From the NCBI GenBank assembly GCA_963764505.1, contig CAVXSP010000001.1:1860001-1924000 (forward strand): a stretch of DNA of 64,000 nucleotides, written 5' to 3'. The notes below the pieces were generated by a model. The model searched no databases. It worked only from the letters and a program-made list of their open reading frames with translations, and was not told where the DNA came from. The position numbers and the translations under genes were made by a program. The stretch is from CAVXSP01 sp963764505 (GTDB lineage: Bacteria > Acidobacteriota > Vicinamibacteria > Vicinamibacterales > SCN-69-37). Positions 62,175 through 64,000 of the stretch are shown here, piece after piece. Position 1 is the first letter of the stretch. Every line of letters begins with the position of its first letter.

Positions 62175-63824
62175 TCACTGGCCGCCGCCCCCGCTCGTGC
62201 CGCCGATCCGCTGTCTCTTCTCGTAGTCGGCGATGGCGTTCACGTAGGCGATGATCGAGTTCAGCTCGCTGACGCGGGCCGCGGTGAGGTTGTTCTGCGC
62301 CTGCGCGATGTTGTAGTTGTTCGACATGCCGTTGTCGAACCGCGTCTGCTCGGCGTCGGCATTCCGCTCGGCCGCTTCGCGCGCGGTGCGCGCCGCCAGC
62401 AGCTGCTGATAGGTGTTCTGCACGGCGAGCCCGGCGCTCGTGACGTCGGTCGACACCGACAGCTCCTGCGCCTTGAGGTTGGCCAGCGCCTGCTGGTACT
62501 GGATCTGCGCCTGGGCGAGGGCCGCACGCTGCGCCACCATGCCGAGCGGATAGCTGAAGCTCACCCCGACCGTCCACGTCGGCTGGTCCAGCTGGCTGAT
62601 GCCGCGCAGCACGTCGACGTAGCCGCTCTCGGTGGTGAGCTCCCTGGCCCCGGTCGTCCGGTCCACCGTGAAGACGTTGCCGCCGGTGCCGTTGAGGGTG
62701 TAGCCAGCAGTCATGTTCAGCGTGGGCAGCGTGGCGTTCTTCCGCAGCGCCAGCGTGAAGGAGGTCGACTCGAGATTCTTCTTGGTCTGCGCGATGTCGG
62801 TCCGCTCCTGCAGCGCCGTTTGGATCGCGCCGGGAATGTCGACCTGCACCTGGTCGAGCGCGGGCGGCTGCTCGGTCGGGTTGATCGTCTGGCCGTAGAG
62901 CGGATCCTCCGTACCGGTGACCAGCAGGCGCTTGAACGTCAGCTCGGCCGTCTGCCACGAGACCTTCGCGTTGAGCAGCGCCTGCTCGTTGTTCGCCACG
63001 GTCGCCTCGTTCTGGACGAGGTCGATCGGCGCCATCGTGCCAATCTCCACCTTCGTGCGGTTGTCCTGCAGCAGCCGCTGCGAGAGCTCGAGCGCGCGCT
63101 TCTGGATCTCCACCTGTTCGATGGCCCGCCGCAGCGCCCAGTAGGCCACGCGGACGCTCGCCTTGGTGTTCTCGATCCGCTCGAGCAGCTGGATGTCGAC
63201 GATCTGCCGCTGGATCTGCTGCGTGCGCACGTTGTTCCGCGCGTTGTCGACCTTGAAATTCGCGAGCAGCGGCTGCGTGTAGTTCAGCCGCGTCGAGCCG
63301 TTGAACGTCGTCGGCCGGGTGTTCGTGACCACGTTGTTCGCCGCCCTACCCGACGTGAACGTCACGGAATAGTTCGACCCGAACTTCGGCAGCGACTGGC
63401 TCAGCTGCGTGTTGTAGCTCTGTTGCTGGTTGATGACCCGGCTCACGCCCTCGAGGGTGTTGGTCGAGACCTGCGAGCTGTGGTTCTGGTTGAAGTTGCC
63501 CGACAGCGTCGGCCGGAACGCCGCGCGCGCCGCCTGCAGGCTGTAGTCGGTGATCTGCGGATTCATCCGCGCGACCTTGAGATCCAGGTTGTTCTCGAGC
63601 GCGATCTCGATCGCCTGTTCGAGCGTCATGTCCCGAAGGGACGCGCCCGGCTCGACCGGCGGCTTCGCCTGCCCGACGATGTAGGGCTCGACCGTCGCGG
63701 GCTGCCCCGGGGCCTGCGCCGCGCCACCCGGCGCCGGCGCCGGGGGCGGCTGCTGCGCAAGGGCCGGCGCCACCAGGCCGAAGATCGCCGCCACCAGGGT
63801 CCACGTTCTCGCGTGCCGAATCAT
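62175..63824 (-). CDS. TolC-family outer-membrane efflux protein
   Basis: AGAGGA lies five bases before ATG 63824, preferred over upstream ATGs at 63842 and 63893. The 549-residue product has a signal peptide (to about ALA), a Pro-rich stretch (QQPPPAPAPGG) and two OEP halves with long helices: MTLEQAIEIALENNLDLKVAR, VRVAYWALRRAIEQVEIQKRALELSQ, and VSFSYPLGMVAQRAALAQAQ followed by QTRFDNGMSNNYNIAQAQNNLT (each quoted in part). It forms the trimeric exit duct for the RND and possibly MacAB systems encoded downstream. Confidence 0.94.
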   Translation of the reverse strand: MIRHARTWTLVAAIFGLVAPALAQQPPPAPAPGGAAQAPGQPATVEPYIVGQAKPPVEPGASLRDMTLEQAIEIALENNLDLKVARMNPQITDYSLQAARAAFRPTLSGNFNQNHSSQVSTNTLEGVSRVINQQQSYNTQLSQSLPKFGSNYSVTFTSGRAANNVVTNTRPTTFNGSTRLNYTQPLLANFKVDNARNNVRTQQIQRQIVDIQLLERIENTKASVRVAYWALRRAIEQVEIQKRALELSQRLLQDNRTKVEIGTMAPIDLVQNEATVANNEQALLNAKVSWQTAELTFKRLLVTGTEDPLYGQTINPTEQPPALDQVQVDIPGAIQTALQERTDIAQTKKNLESTSFTLALRKNATLPTLNMTAGYTLNGTGGNVFTVDRTTGARELTTESGYVDVLRGISQLDQPTWTVGVSFSYPLGMVAQRAALAQAQIQYQQALANLKAQELSVSTDVTSAGLAVQNTYQQLLAARTAREAAERNADAEQTRFDNGMSNNYNIAQAQNNLTAARVSELNSIIAYVNAIADYEKRQRIGGTSGGGGQ

Positions 63825-64000
63825 GTTCGTCCTCTGCGTCATTTCCGTCTCCGTCTCGATCGAACGAATCCCGGCGCCGGGCACGCGCCGCATGGCTCGG
63901 CCCGCATCGCGCGTTGGGCCTTGGCAAAGGCGCGGATCACTCGACGTTCTGAACCTCGATATCGCTGAACGCCCCGGATGAGCGCGCAGTCAGCTACGGA

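Noticed and set aside
63905..63936. A possible third copy of the dispersed hairpin repeat
   Set aside because: Only GGCAAAGG and CGGATCA are shared with the copy at 45336. The defining CCCCCGACACGCTC is missing, so similarity may be by chance.
1..64000. CRISPR arrays, tRNA and rRNA genes, insertion sequences, phage genes
   Set aside because: I looked for regularly spaced direct repeats, cloverleaf-like runs, transposase motifs and inverted terminal repeats and found nothing convincing. Shorter structured RNAs could still be missed by eye.

Overview
The window is very GC-rich bacterial DNA with densely packed genes and many start/stop overlaps of the GTGA or ATGA type. The content points to Acidobacteriota, probably the Vicinamibacteria: a VWFA-related protein of the acidobacterial type, Tat-exported sulfatase, amidohydrolase and alpha/beta hydrolase, DUF5985 and DUF6438 proteins, RG-rich MacA/RND efflux proteins, and a membrane-anchored protein with a TGCLQ domain. 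This assignment is inferred from gene content only. No rRNA, tRNA, CRISPR array, insertion sequence or phage gene was recognised.

Layout. 0-4 kb: the end of pdxA, smpB, a beta-barrel protein, a DUF2007/zinc-ribbon gene, a nucleotidyltransferase-like pair that begins with a copy of the DUF2007 gene's start, and mtgA. 4-12 kb: a CDF-type transporter, pepT, a beta-carbonic anhydrase-like protein, a sulfatase, a VWFA protein, an amidohydrolase, a DUF6438 protein. 12-23.4 kb: an M28 peptidase, then the most unusual block: a C-A-T-T-TE non-ribosomal peptide synthetase divergent from a tripartite tricarboxylate transporter (binding protein plus fused TctA-TctB) and a stand-alone A-T didomain enzyme. 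23.4-33 kb: rhaA, two unrecognised secreted or membrane proteins, a beta/gamma-crystallin protein, DinB, a SpoIIE-type phosphatase, a D-aminoacylase relative, an alpha/beta hydrolase and a TPR protein. 33-46 kb: a ClC channel, a polytopic membrane protein, NfeD plus slipin, a two-component system, an amino acid permease, a Na+/H+ antiporter, and a winged-helix gene with two DUF5985 genes. 46-53 kb: a diadenylate-cyclase-fold sensor-like protein, tesA-ybbA-ybbP-like genes, a DksA/TraR protein, a ferritin-like protein and folK. 53-64 kb: one leftward efflux operon (TolC, RND adaptor, RND pump, MacA-like adaptor, ABC ATPase, MacB-like permease, small RG-rich secreted protein) ending at a clear terminator.

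How the genes may work together. The stand-alone A-T protein has a Gly where A domains for alpha-amino acids keep the anchoring Asp, and the synthetase starts with a condensation domain and so needs a donor. Together they could make an N-acylated, probably valine-containing product; the transporter genes between them may move a precursor or product. The 53-64 kb operon encodes an RND tripartite pump and a MacAB-type ABC exporter that could share one TolC-family channel.

Sequence quality. Seven genes between 10.6 and 32.7 kb contain apparent single-base frameshifts (eight events; seven are one base too many, six of them inside short C/G runs), while none was seen elsewhere. These look more like residual assembly errors in that half than true gene decay, so these genes are annotated as whole genes with the break marked.
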